Assembly: GCA_003163855.1 (NCBI GenBank)
Contig: PLRJ01000058.1
Location: forward strand, 16,026-53,598
Direction of reading: 5' to 3'
DNA from: Bryobacterales bacterium
Lineage (GTDB): Bacteria; Acidobacteriota; Terriglobia; Bryobacterales; Bryobacteraceae
DNA: 37,573 nucleotides
This document shows, piece after piece, positions 1 through 7,409 of this stretch. Within the stretch, counting starts at the first letter, position 1, and the number at the start of each line of letters is the position of its first letter. The position numbers and the translations under genes were made by a program. The notes under the pieces are model-generated. The model worked only from the letters and a program-made list of their open reading frames with translations. It searched no databases and was not told the DNA's origin.

Positions 1-1
1 T

Positions 2-133
2 CCCGACAAGGGCTACAGCCTCACCGACTGTATTTCCATGCAAACCATGCGGCGCGAAGGTCTGACTGGCGTATTGAGCAACGACAAGCATTTTGAGCAG
101 GAAGGCTTCCGGGCGCTCTTTCGCGCCTCCCTA
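2..133 (+). pseudogene. C-terminal end of a PIN-domain (VapC-like) protein, 5' part outside window
   Basis: The frame open from the left edge encodes a typical PIN-domain C-terminus: 'YSLTDCISMQTMRREGLTG', then 'VLSNDKHFEQEGFRAL'. The first Asp of SLTD and the later ND..F are the usual C-terminal acidic motifs of PIN nucleases, which cut RNA as VapC-type toxins. Family members normally stop a few codons after 'GFRALL'. Here the frame has no stop at that point and stays open to 511, antisense to glgC. A TAA lies in the +1 frame at 132-134. A one-base indel near the end, or an aberrant C-terminal extension, would explain this. The start codon and any antitoxin gene lie outside the window. The PIN identity is fairly clear from the motif; the pseudogene status is inference. 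Confidence 0.5.
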
Positions 134-1384
134 AACCTGCAAAGTCGAAATATCCACCTTCGACTGATACCCCTCCACCACCACAATCCCGCTCTCCGTC
201 ACGTGATATTTCTTGCGATCCTCCTCCAGGTTGTAGCCGATCTCCACACCCTCGCCAATCTTCACGTTCTTATCCAGAATGGCCCGCCGCACCTTCGCAT
301 GACGTCCAATGTCGCAGTTATCGAAAATTACCGAATCTTCAATCTTGGCGCCGGTATGGATGCGCACGCCGCGGCCCAGAACCGATCCATGCACGGTGCC
401 GCCGGAGACGATGGAACTACCGGAAATAATCGAGTCAATAGCCATACCGCGCCGCCCATCTTCGTCAAAAACGAACTTGGCAGGAGCGTCATAATAACCA
501 GCAGTTCGTAACGGCCACTGGCGGTTATAAAGGTTCAACTCCGGGGATACTGCCCGCAGATCCATGCTCGCCTCATAGTAAGCGTCGAGGGTACCAACGT
601 CGCGCCAATACTGCGGCGATCCGATGGGGTCGCCTGGAATCACATTCGTTTGAAAATCATACGCGTACATGTCGGCGCGCCCAATCAGCGAAGGCAGAAT
701 ATCCTTGCCGAAATCGTGTGAGCTGGCGTCGTTCCTGCCGTCCGCGTGCAACTCGCGCAACAGCAGATCGGTTGAAAAAACATAATTACCCATCGACGCA
801 AATACGCGCGACGGATCTTCCGGCATCGTCGGCGCATCGGCCTTCTTCTCATGAAAGCCCATGATGCGGCCGTCCGATGTAGTTTCAATCACGCCGAATT
901 CAGAGGCGAACTCTTTATCCACCGGGATCGCCGCCACCGTCACCCCGGCCTGCTTTTCCACGTGATACTCAATCATCTGCCGGATGTTCATGCGGTAGAT
1001 GTGGTCGGCGCCAAATATCGCCACCACATGCGGATCGGCCTGCTGAATCAGATTCATGTTCTGATGAATGGCGTCGGCCGTGCCCCGGTACCAGTCTTCC
1101 TGCGCGGAACGCATTTGCGCGGGCACGGGAATAATGAAATTGTTCTTCAGCAGCCCGCTGACTTCCCACCCCTCGCGCAGATGCTGCAGCAGCGACTGGC
1201 TCTTGAACTGAATCAAAACGTAAATAGAATAAATGCCGGAGTTCACCAGATTGCTAAGCACAAAATCGACAATCCGGTAGCGTCCGCCAAATGGTACCGC
1301 CGGCTTGGCTCGCTCCTTGGTCAGCGGAGACAACCGGGTACCCTTGCCACCTGCCAGCACAAATGCTAGAACTCGTAACTGCAC
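131..1384 (-). CDS. glgC: Glucose-1-phosphate adenylyltransferase (ADP-glucose pyrophosphorylase)
   Basis: Makes ADP-glucose from glucose-1-phosphate and ATP, the committed step of bacterial glycogen synthesis, in the cytoplasm. The 417-residue product is close to the usual ~420-430 of the family. It opens with the nucleotidyltransferase signature 'VLAGGKGTRLSPLTKERAKP' (residues 9-28) followed by 'AVPFGG'. Further on are 'YRGTADAIHQN' and 'IFGADHIYRM', typical of GlgC. The C-terminal third has the hexapeptide-like left-handed beta-helix pattern (SGSSIVSGGTVHGSVLGRGV). The start is GTG: a strong GGAGGG Shine-Dalgarno sits about 5-6 bases upstream, and this start leaves the nucleotide-binding loop at the normal N-terminal position. 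It runs convergent to the PIN remnant and follows the smpB-pepA pair behind a probable terminator, so it is probably its own unit. No other glg gene is in the window. Confidence 0.95.
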   Translation of the reverse strand: MQLRVLAFVLAGGKGTRLSPLTKERAKPAVPFGGRYRIVDFVLSNLVNSGIYSIYVLIQFKSQSLLQHLREGWEVSGLLKNNFIIPVPAQMRSAQEDWYRGTADAIHQNMNLIQQADPHVVAIFGADHIYRMNIRQMIEYHVEKQAGVTVAAIPVDKEFASEFGVIETTSDGRIMGFHEKKADAPTMPEDPSRVFASMGNYVFSTDLLLRELHADGRNDASSHDFGKDILPSLIGRADMYAYDFQTNVIPGDPIGSPQYWRDVGTLDAYYEASMDLRAVSPELNLYNRQWPLRTAGYYDAPAKFVFDEDGRRGMAIDSIISGSSIVSGGTVHGSVLGRGVRIHTGAKIEDSVIFDNCDIGRHAKVRRAILDKNVKIGEGVEIGYNLEEDRKKYHVTESGIVVVEGYQSKVDISTLQV

Positions 1385-1410
1385 GCTCGCCCTCCGCGGA
1401 TCTTTATTCG

Positions 1411-1437
1411 AACAAACCGAGCAATCGCTCCGCTCGG
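1411..1437 (-). terminator. Probable Rho-independent terminator after pepA
   Basis: On the minus strand CCGAGC (1437-1432) and GCTCGG (1422-1417) form a perfect 6-bp GC-rich stem with a 9-base loop, followed by the T-rich tail TTTGTT. It lies about 50 bases past the pepA stop and just before the glgC ribosome-binding site. It would end the smpB-pepA transcript. The tail is imperfect, so efficiency is uncertain. Confidence 0.5.
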
Positions 1438-1488
1438 CTTAATGAGTATATGCCCGCTACCTTAGATGAACTGGACTGCCTGAACCAA

Positions 1489-2973
1489 TCAAACAAAATT
1501 CCAGTCGAGTGCCAATTGTACGAAGGAGCGGACAGCCACACCGGTGGGCCCTTTGGAGAGCCACGCTTTGCCATCGTCTATCCAGGCGGTGGCCGCTATG
1601 TCCAGATGAATCCACGGCGTCGGGTCGGCAAATTCGCGCAAGAACCAGGCTGCCGTTATGGAGCCGCCGTGCCTGCCTCCAATGTTCGGCAGGTCGGCGA
1701 AGGCGGACTTCAAGTAATCTTTGTACTCTTCATCCATCGGCAACTGCCATGCCTTCTCTCCGGCTGCGCGAACGGCGGACTGGAAGCGCTTCAGGAACTC
1801 CTCATCGTTGGTGAACGCTCCCATGTTGTGGTGGCCCAGCGCTATGCCGATGGCGCCGGTCAGCGTAGCGGCATCCACTATATGCGTGGCTCCATTTCTA
1901 GTCGCGTAGGTGATGGCATCAGCCAGAATCAGCCGCCCCTCGGCATCTGTGTTTAGCACCTCCACCGTCTTGCCGGAAAGAGTCGTGACGATGTCGCCGG
2001 GCCGTTGGGCATTGCCGTTCAACATGTTTTCGACGGTGGGAACATAACCTGTCACGCGAACCTTCGGTTTCAACTGCGCAATAGCGCGCATGGCCGCAAT
2101 CACAGCGCCCGCACCGGCCATGTCGTACTTCATCTTTTCCATGCCGTCGGCAGGTTTTATCGAGATGCCGCCGGTGTCGAACGTGACGCCCTTTCCGATC
2201 AGGGCCAGATGATCTTTGCCGCTATCCTCCGCCGGAACATACTTCATGGCAATCAGGAACGGGGGATTGTCGCTGCCCTGCGCCACACCCAACAGAGCGC
2301 CCATGCCCAGCTTCTTCATCTCCGCTTTATCAAGCACCTGGCATTCCAGCCCGAACGTTGCCGACATCTCACGCGCAGCCTCAGCCAGCTTCTCTGGGAT
2401 GAGCAAATTGGGCGGTTCGTTCACCAGGTCGCGCGTCAGGTTCTGTGCATCACCGATGATGCGCCCACGCTCCAGCGCCAGAATCAGTTTCGCCGCCTCA
2501 GTACCCGGTACTGCAATGGCAAACGAATCGATCGCTTTGTCGTTCTTTTTCGGATCGGACTTGTATTTATCCGCCTCCCAGGCGCCCAGCACTGCGCCTT
2601 CAGCCGCCGCCTGCACCGCGTCGCCGCTTTCCAGCACCAGCGTTATCGTGCGAACTCCTTTAGGGCGGAGCGCACGCACCAGCGTGCCGGCAATCCGGCG
2701 GGCCTCCACTGCGGAAAACTTCTCGCGCTTGCCGCCCCCAATGACGATCAATCGCTTGGCGACAATACCGGCAGGACGATAAAGCTGACACCAATCGTAC
2801 AGCTTGCCGGTGAACTCGCCGCTTCCGCGCAATCCGGCCAGCCAGCCGTCCTGCAAAGTTAGCGCTGGGTCGCTGACTGGCTCGGCCGCTTTCTCCTCGC
2901 GTTCAAAACAAAGAAAGACAAGCGCGTCGCTGGCAGCTTGCTCAACCGGGACCGTTTCAATGTACAGTTGCAT
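1489..2973 (-). CDS. pepA: Leucyl aminopeptidase, M17 family
   Basis: Cytosolic two-metal aminopeptidase that removes N-terminal residues from peptides. The 494 residues match the family length (E. coli PepA is about 503). The signature NTDAEGRL is at 341-348, and 'KGVTFDTGG' at 261-269 carries two metal ligands. By alignment with E. coli PepA the metal-binding set is Lys261, Asp266, Asp284, Asp343 and Glu345, all present. The N-terminal ~160 residues form the usual less conserved regulatory domain. There is no signal peptide. The start ATG lies 6 bases after the smpB stop, so the two genes are probably cotranscribed. Whether the protein also binds DNA, as E. coli PepA does, cannot be told from sequence. 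Confidence 0.95.
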   Translation of the reverse strand: MQLYIETVPVEQAASDALVFLCFEREEKAAEPVSDPALTLQDGWLAGLRGSGEFTGKLYDWCQLYRPAGIVAKRLIVIGGGKREKFSAVEARRIAGTLVRALRPKGVRTITLVLESGDAVQAAAEGAVLGAWEADKYKSDPKKNDKAIDSFAIAVPGTEAAKLILALERGRIIGDAQNLTRDLVNEPPNLLIPEKLAEAAREMSATFGLECQVLDKAEMKKLGMGALLGVAQGSDNPPFLIAMKYVPAEDSGKDHLALIGKGVTFDTGGISIKPADGMEKMKYDMAGAGAVIAAMRAIAQLKPKVRVTGYVPTVENMLNGNAQRPGDIVTTLSGKTVEVLNTDAEGRLILADAITYATRNGATHIVDAATLTGAIGIALGHHNMGAFTNDEEFLKRFQSAVRAAGEKAWQLPMDEEYKDYLKSAFADLPNIGGRHGGSITAAWFLREFADPTPWIHLDIAATAWIDDGKAWLSKGPTGVAVRSFVQLALDWNFV

Positions 2974-2979
2974 GAATAT

Positions 2980-3450
2980 TTATTGACGTGAACGGCGCGC
3001 CATCTCGGCTTTGGCTTCGTCCTGCATCTCTCTGGCGCGGACAGCTTCTCGTTTGTCGTGAAACTTTTTGCCTTTACCCACCGCGATCTCAATTTTAATG
3101 CGGCCGGCTTTAAGATAGAGCTTGGTCGGGATAATTGTCAGGCCTTTTTCGCGCGTCTCGGCTTGCAACTTCTCGATTTCCGACCTGTGCAGCAGCAGCT
3201 TTCGTTTACGGGCGGGCGAGTGATTCATTATATTCCCATGGGAATACTCGCTTATATGAGCGTTCAGCAGCCACGCTTCGTTGCCGCTGACCTCCGCATA
3301 GCTCTCTTTTAACTGAACCTTACCGGATTTTGCCGCCTTCACCTCGGTACCGGTAAGTACCAGACCTGCCTCATACTTATCAGAAAGATGGTAGTTATAG
3401 CCTGCCGCTCGGTTATCGCTAAGAATTTTTATGTCGATTTTTTCCGCCAC
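2980..3450 (-). CDS. smpB: SsrA-binding protein SmpB
   Basis: Small RNA-binding partner of tmRNA, required for trans-translation and rescue of stalled ribosomes. The 156 residues are of typical length. Family hallmarks are '[20 protein letters not shown]', '[20 protein letters not shown]', '[16 protein letters not shown]', '[16 protein letters not shown]', and a basic C-terminal tail ([13 protein letters not shown]). The last of these enters the decoding centre in known SmpB structures. The start is GTG (GTG GCG GAA); no better upstream start is visible. It is the first gene of the smpB-pepA pair and is transcribed divergently from the secretin gene. The tmRNA gene itself is not in the window. 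Confidence 0.95.
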   Translation of the reverse strand: MAEKIDIKILSDNRAAGYNYHLSDKYEAGLVLTGTEVKAAKSGKVQLKESYAEVSGNEAWLLNAHISEYSHGNIMNHSPARKRKLLLHRSEIEKLQAETREKGLTIIPTKLYLKAGRIKIEIAVGKGKKFHDKREAVRAREMQDEAKAEMARRSRQ

Positions 3451-3663
3451 TCGTCCACTAGTCTCTCGTACCGCGCTGCTTCGCTAATCGAATTCAACGG
3501 CACGACCCACTTCCGCGTCTTGCTTGTTTACAATCGCTAACAAAAACCCACGGGCGGTGTGCGCTGGTGGACTAAAATGCTCATTTACCTGCTTGATAGT
3601 ACTATTATCCCGGCCTTTCGCGGCCGATGATTGATTTGTGAGATCCCGGTAGCTTAGTCTGGA
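3451..3663. promoter_or_regulatory. Divergent intergenic region between smpB and the secretin gene
   Basis: This 213-base non-coding gap must hold promoters for both directions. Visible structures are the 10-base palindrome ATAGTACTAT at 3596-3605 and a 5-bp hairpin CGGCC/GGCCG at 3611-3615 and 3622-3626 with a 6-base loop, about 40 bases before the secretin start. I cannot assign a sigma factor with confidence, and no strong Shine-Dalgarno precedes the secretin ATG. Confidence 0.35.
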
Positions 3664-5946
3664 ATGTCAACCCTTGTGAAGTCTTTACTTAAATTGTCTT
3701 TATGTGGCGCTCTCATCTGCTCCACAGTTTTCATAGTTCCACCGCTGGAAGGACGCACCAAGAAGGGCGACAAGCTTTTAAAGGCTGGTCTGAAAGCTGA
3801 GCAGGAGCATGATTACGACGGCGCGCTGCGCGATTACGAAGAAGCTTTAGAAACAGACCCGCACGAACCGGCTTACATGATTCCGGAAGAGCGCTTGAAG
3901 CAGAAATCGAGCGACATTCATCTGGAACAGGGCCGGAAGCTGCTGCATGATCAGAAGCTGAGCGAGGCGATGGTGCAGTTTCAGAAAGCGCTGCTGATCA
4001 ATCCATCCTCCATGATTGCGCTGCAGTTGATTTCGCAGACCAACCAGATGCTCAAGGAGAAAGAACGGCTGCCGGAGGGAACCGTTATCCTTACGCCGGC
4101 CGAAAAGGCGCGGGCGGAAGTGGAACACCGCATCGGCCTTTTGGAAGGGCCGCCTTCACTACGGCCAATTAACAATCAAATCAGCAGCTTGAAGATGAAT
4201 AACCAGCCGGCGCGTGTGCTTTATGAAAGCGTGGGGAAGCTTGCTGGAATCAATGTTTTGTTCGACCCTCAGGGTATCGATACTGCGGGCAGCACAACGC
4301 GCAACTTCAATCTCGATCTGACAAACGTCACCCTGGAAGAGGCGTTGAATTACGTCGGACTCGTCACTCATACCTTTTGGAAGCCCATTAGCCGTAACGC
4401 CATATTCGTGACCCAGGAAAGTGAGCCCAAGCGGCAGGAGTATCAGGATGAGGTTGTGCGCGTTTTCTACGTTCAGAACGCGAGTTCAGCCAACGAATTT
4501 ACGGAAATCTTCAACGGCGTACGTACGGGCGCGCAGTTGACTACCGGCATTTTTCAGGTGGCTAGCCAGAACGCGATTATCGCCCGCGGCAGCCCGGATC
4601 GCATGGCGATAGTGGAAAAATTAGTCCATGATTTAGATCGGCCTAAGGCCGAGGTCATGGTGGATGTGATGGTGATGGAAGTGTCGAAATCTAAGATCAC
4701 CAATCTCGGCGCAGCGCTGGCAGGTCAGACCGGCGGCTTGAATATTCCTATCAACTACACCCCGAGAAATCCGATCAGCACGACAACGACAACTGGCACT
4801 ACATCCACCGGAACCACAACTACGAGCACGGGCACCACCAGCACGGGCACTACAACCGGTACATCTATTGCTTTGTCGCAAATCGGGAAAGTATCGACTG
4901 GCGACTTTTCGCTCAGTCTGCCTGGCGCGTTGGTGCAGGCTCTTTTGACGGATTCCGATACTCGGATTCTGCAGCGGCCGGAAGTGCGCGTCACCGATGG
5001 CGGCAAGGCAACCCTGAAGATCGGGAGCAAAATTCCTTACGTCTCTGGATCGCTAAACTCGGCTGTTGCAACACCAGGATCGGTGCCCTACGCGACCACT
5101 CAGTTCCAACAAATTGATGTCGGTGTGAACGTCGATCTTCAGCCCCACGTGAATGGCCCGGAAGACGTCAGCATGCACATCAAGGTTGAAATATCGCAGG
5201 TGACATCTACCGAAACTATCGCCGGTGTGCAGCAGCCAATCATCAGCCAGCGTGTGAACGAGGCGGACATTCGCATGCGCGATGGAGAGGCCAGCCTTCT
5301 AGGTGGTCTGTCGACAAACTCCGACACCTCGTCGGTTGCTGGAATTCCCGGGGTGGCGAACATGCCCGTATTAGGCTATCTGTTTGGAACGCGTAGCAAA
5401 GACCGCGAGCGCGACGATATTGTCATAGCCCTGATTCCCCACATTGTTCGCGCTCCTACCGTAAATCTGGCTGATGAAGGGGTTCTTGCCGGCACCGAGC
5501 GCGTGGTTAAAGTCGTTCGTCGAGCCGATACCGCTCCGCCCATTGCCGCAGCGCCACCTCTGCCGGTACTGCAACCAACTCCGACACCGCCGCCAGCCAC
5601 TTTACCGCCGCTGGGCCGCATCCTGGATCTTCCGAACGGCGTTGTACCTGGTCAGACAACCGCATCCGTCTTTAAGCCGGTCCCGGCGACCCCTGTCGTT
5701 CCTGTGCAGCCGGTACCTCAGCCAAGTTCCAGCGATGCAATCCAGATATTCATCAGCCCGAATCAGGACGCGAACGCAGTACCTCCGGCCACAGATTCTT
5801 CGTACGCGACTGCGGCACCGACTCCGACAGCATCGCCCGCTCCGGGCCGGACTCCGCAGCAACTGATGCAACAGCAGCTTCTGCAGCAAATTCAGAACCT
5901 GAACGCGCAACAGGCCGCGCAGTCAGGCAAACAACCAGACAAGTAA
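3664..5946 (+). CDS. Secretin (GspD/PilQ superfamily) with N-terminal TPR region
   Basis: Likely forms the outer-membrane gated ring of a type II secretion or type IV pilus-like machine. Residues ~5-30 are a hydrophobic export signal. Residues ~32-125 contain TPR-like units (AEQEHDYDGALRDYEEALET; LSEAMVQFQKALLINPS). An STN/N0-like part follows at ~170-250 (ARVLYESVGKLAGINVLFDP), then an N1-type part at ~265-335. The C-terminal secretin domain is at ~415-610, with 'RILQRPEVRVTDGGKATLKI' and 'MPVLGYLFGTR'. A Thr/Ser/Gly run at ~372-401 splits it from the N-domains. The last ~150 residues are Pro- and Gln-rich and probably disordered. TPR-plus-secretin fusions take the place of a separate pilotin or assembly partner in some lineages; that role here is inference. 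Two pseudopilin genes follow directly, which supports type II secretion over type III. The ATG is preceded only by a weak ribosome-binding site. Confidence 0.88.
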   Translation: MSTLVKSLLKLSLCGALICSTVFIVPPLEGRTKKGDKLLKAGLKAEQEHDYDGALRDYEEALETDPHEPAYMIPEERLKQKSSDIHLEQGRKLLHDQKLSEAMVQFQKALLINPSSMIALQLISQTNQMLKEKERLPEGTVILTPAEKARAEVEHRIGLLEGPPSLRPINNQISSLKMNNQPARVLYESVGKLAGINVLFDPQGIDTAGSTTRNFNLDLTNVTLEEALNYVGLVTHTFWKPISRNAIFVTQESEPKRQEYQDEVVRVFYVQNASSANEFTEIFNGVRTGAQLTTGIFQVASQNAIIARGSPDRMAIVEKLVHDLDRPKAEVMVDVMVMEVSKSKITNLGAALAGQTGGLNIPINYTPRNPISTTTTTGTTSTGTTTTSTGTTSTGTTTGTSIALSQIGKVSTGDFSLSLPGALVQALLTDSDTRILQRPEVRVTDGGKATLKIGSKIPYVSGSLNSAVATPGSVPYATTQFQQIDVGVNVDLQPHVNGPEDVSMHIKVEISQVTSTETIAGVQQPIISQRVNEADIRMRDGEASLLGGLSTNSDTSSVAGIPGVANMPVLGYLFGTRSKDRERDDIVIALIPHIVRAPTVNLADEGVLAGTERVVKVVRRADTAPPIAAAPPLPVLQPTPTPPPATLPPLGRILDLPNGVVPGQTTASVFKPVPATPVVPVQPVPQPSSSDAIQIFISPNQDANAVPPATDSSYATAAPTPTASPAPGRTPQQLMQQQLLQQIQNLNAQQAAQSGKQPDK
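4779..4866 (+). repeat. Low-complexity Thr/Ser/Gly-coding repeat inside the secretin gene
   Basis: Imperfect short tandem repeats of ACN-type codons (the unit AGCACGGGCAC occurs twice within 30 bases) encode a run of Thr, Ser and Gly at residues ~372-401. It forms a flexible loop just ahead of the secretin domain. Such simple repeats can vary in length between strains. Confidence 0.7.
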
Positions 5947-5972
5947 GTTTCTTTGTAAAATGTAGGTGTTGG

Positions 5973-6479
5973 ATGTCAGTGGCTAGTAAACGCTCGGGAA
6001 GACGCAGTAAGACCCAAGCCGGTCTGACCCTGGTTGAGCTGATTGTCGCCTTCAGTATTTTGCTCATTCTCAGTACCATGGCCGTACCTCTAGCCCGGTA
6101 CCAAATCCGCCGCGAAAGGGAAAAAGCTTTGCTTTATTCCCTGCGCGAAATCCGCACTGCCATCGACAAATATAAAGACATGTGTGACCAAGGCAAGATA
6201 ACGGCGGGAGACGCGGACACCTACTGTTATCCCGCCACGATGCAGGTTTTGGTAGACGGCGCTAAGCTGCAAAACACGCTGAGTGGCAACGGACAGACTG
6301 GAAAGTATAAGTTCTTGCGCCGCATTCCGCGCGATCCCTTTACCGGGGATACGGAATGGGGCATGCGCAGTATGCAGGACGAACCTTCTTCTATGTCATG
6401 GGGTGGCCAGAATTTGTTCGACGTTTACACCAAGACGCAGGATAAGACGCCGGACGGAAAGCCGTATTCAGAATGGTAG
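5973..6479 (+). CDS. Type II secretion/type IV pilus-like pseudopilin (GspG-like)
   Basis: A prepilin with a basic leader and the class III cleavage motif 'QAG|LTLVELIVAF': Gly at -1 and Glu at +5, then a ~20-residue hydrophobic helix (SILLILSTMAVPLA). A prepilin peptidase should cut and methylate it; that enzyme is not in the window. The periplasmic part carries the GspG-like pattern 'FLRRIPRDPFTGDTEWG' and ends in 'DGKPYSEW'. At 168 residues it is slightly long for GspG. The ATG has an AGGTG-type ribosome-binding site. The stop overlaps the start of the next pseudopilin gene by 7 bases, so the two are translationally linked and probably act in one pseudopilus with the secretin upstream. Major versus minor pseudopilin cannot be decided here. 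Confidence 0.88.
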   Translation: MSVASKRSGRRSKTQAGLTLVELIVAFSILLILSTMAVPLARYQIRREREKALLYSLREIRTAIDKYKDMCDQGKITAGDADTYCYPATMQVLVDGAKLQNTLSGNGQTGKYKFLRRIPRDPFTGDTEWGMRSMQDEPSSMSWGGQNLFDVYTKTQDKTPDGKPYSEW

Positions 6480-6877
6480 TCGCTCTTAAGCGCGCTCGTC
6501 GCGGCTTCACGCTTATTGAACTCATGGTGGTGATGGCCATTATTTCAGTGCTCATTGCTATCGCAGTTCCCATTTACCAGAAGTCGATCATACGCGCAAA
6601 AGAGAGTGTTTTGCGGAATAATCTGTTCACGCTGCGCAACATGATCGATGAGTACACGGTGGACAAGCAGAAGGCGCCGGACAGTCTGCAGGAGTTGGTG
6701 AGCGACGGCTATCTGAGGCAAGTGCCGCAGGATCCCATGACTGGGAGCGATGACACGTGGCACATTATCATGGAAGACGTGCCGGTCGGCGGCTCAAACG
6801 GGAGCCCGGGGATCTTTGATATTCGCAGCGGTTCGGACAAGAAAGCCCTTGATGGCACGTCCTACTCCGACTGGTGA
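6473..6877 (+). CDS. Type II secretion pseudopilin (GspG-like), second copy
   Basis: Shorter (134-residue) paralog of the preceding gene. Short basic leader 'MVVALKRARRG', cleavage before 'FTLIELMVVMAIISVLIAIA' with Glu at +5, then the conserved N-terminal pilin helix. The C-terminal part has 'YLRQVPQDPMTGSDDTWHII' (GspG beta-strand region), and the protein ends 'DGTSYSDW', echoing the end of its neighbour. Length and core fit GspG, the main pseudopilin, better than the upstream copy does. The start ATG overlaps the upstream stop codon region, indicating coupled translation. No gspE, gspF or gspC gene is in the window, so the rest of the machine must be encoded elsewhere. Confidence 0.88.
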   Translation: MVVALKRARRGFTLIELMVVMAIISVLIAIAVPIYQKSIIRAKESVLRNNLFTLRNMIDEYTVDKQKAPDSLQELVSDGYLRQVPQDPMTGSDDTWHIIMEDVPVGGSNGSPGIFDIRSGSDKKALDGTSYSDW

Positions 6878-6912
6878 GCGGCTCTACAGGTTGCCTTGTT
6901 AAACTACAGACT

Positions 6913-6928
6913 GGCAGTGCGAACTGCC
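6913..6928 (+). other. GNRA-tetraloop hairpin between the pseudopilin gene and tRNA-Gln
   Basis: GGCAGT (6913-6918) and ACTGCC (6923-6928) form a perfect 6-bp stem closed by a GCGA loop of the GNRA type. No T-tract follows, so it is not a standard terminator. It may be an RNA stability or processing element ahead of the tRNA, or chance. Confidence 0.35.
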
Positions 6929-6943
6929 TCCAACTTCACCCAT

Positions 6944-7017
6944 TCCCCGATCGTCTAATGGTAGGACAGCGGCCTTTGGAGCCGTGAATCGTGGTTCGAA
7001 TCCATGTCGGGGAGCCA
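6944..7017 (+). tRNA. tRNA-Gln (anticodon TTG)
   Basis: A complete cloverleaf can be folded by hand. The acceptor stem is TCCCCGA paired with TCGGGGA (6944-6950 with 7007-7013), and the D arm is GTCTAATGGTAGGAC. The anticodon stem GCGGC/GCCGT carries the loop CTTTGGA, so the anticodon is TTG, which reads CAA for glutamine. The T arm is CGTGG-TTCGAAT-CCATG. The discriminator is G and the CCA end is encoded (7015-7017). It stands alone between the pseudopilin genes and the giant secreted-protein genes. Confidence 0.95.
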
Positions 7018-7212
7018 CACAGCTTTCACTGATTCCTTTGCACTTGAGCATCCTTCTGTGCGACGGCCTGTCGTGGATTTCGACTTCGTTGGCCACCTTT
7101 TTACTGTGGACTGTTCGAGGCAGCACCGGATAGTCTTTATGCGATGGGTGCTGAGGCTGGACTCGCCCGCGAACTTCCGAGCTCTATGACTTCTGCACGG
7201 CAAACGAGGTGC

Positions 7213-7230
7213 GCCGCCGGGCGGCTTTTT
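7213..7230 (+). terminator. Possible Rho-independent terminator
   Basis: GCCGC (7213-7217) and GCGGC (7221-7225) form a short GC stem with the loop CGG, followed directly by five T (7226-7230). The position, about 195 bases after the tRNA, suits termination of the tRNA transcript before the next gene. The stem is short. Confidence 0.45.
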
Positions 7231-7285
7231 AAGCGCAAGGAGCCACCGCCGAGCGAATCCTTACTTCGGGTACCCGGCTGTTCGC

Positions 7286-7399
7286 GGTATACAACGTCCA
7301 CAAACATGAGCGGCTCTCTTAGTCCTAGATCGTCGGTAAGTTACTGGTACTGGGTCGCCTAGTCTACGCACTTCTGTCGCCTGTTTAACTGCTAACCTC
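7286..7399 (+). promoter_or_regulatory. Conserved leader A, shared with the region before the paralogous gene
   Basis: This 114-base stretch aligns with 10985-11101 over nearly its whole length. Matching blocks in order are GGTATAC, CGTC, AGCG-CTCT, CTAG, TTACTgGGTAC, TC-GCCT and an identical TAACTGCTAACCTC. The last block (7386-7399) ends 10 bases before the ATG. It probably contains the promoter and 5' leader of the large gene. Confidence 0.55.
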
Positions 7400-7409
7400 A
7401 TAAGGCTTG

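Larger units (their letters stand above)
7018..7409 (+). other. Gene-free stretch of 392 bases after tRNA-Gln
   Basis: No convincing gene is present; the best frame (7144-7362) has no recognisable domain or ribosome-binding site. It holds a possible terminator near 7213-7230 and, from 7286 on, a leader that is conserved upstream of the paralogous gene at 11114. I saw no copy of the tRNA 3' end here that would mark an integration site. Confidence 0.6.

Noticed and set aside
2005..2862. 285-codon plus-strand frame opposite pepA
   Set aside because: pepA is certain on the other strand; the frame is His/Arg-rich shadow sequence with no family features.
4779..4866. Short repeats that might suggest a CRISPR-like array
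   Set aside because: They are in-frame Thr/Ser/Gly codons inside the secretin gene, with no spacers and no cas genes.
7144..7362. 72-codon frame after tRNA-Gln
   Set aside because: No ribosome-binding site, no domain, overlaps the possible terminator and the conserved leader; treated as non-coding.
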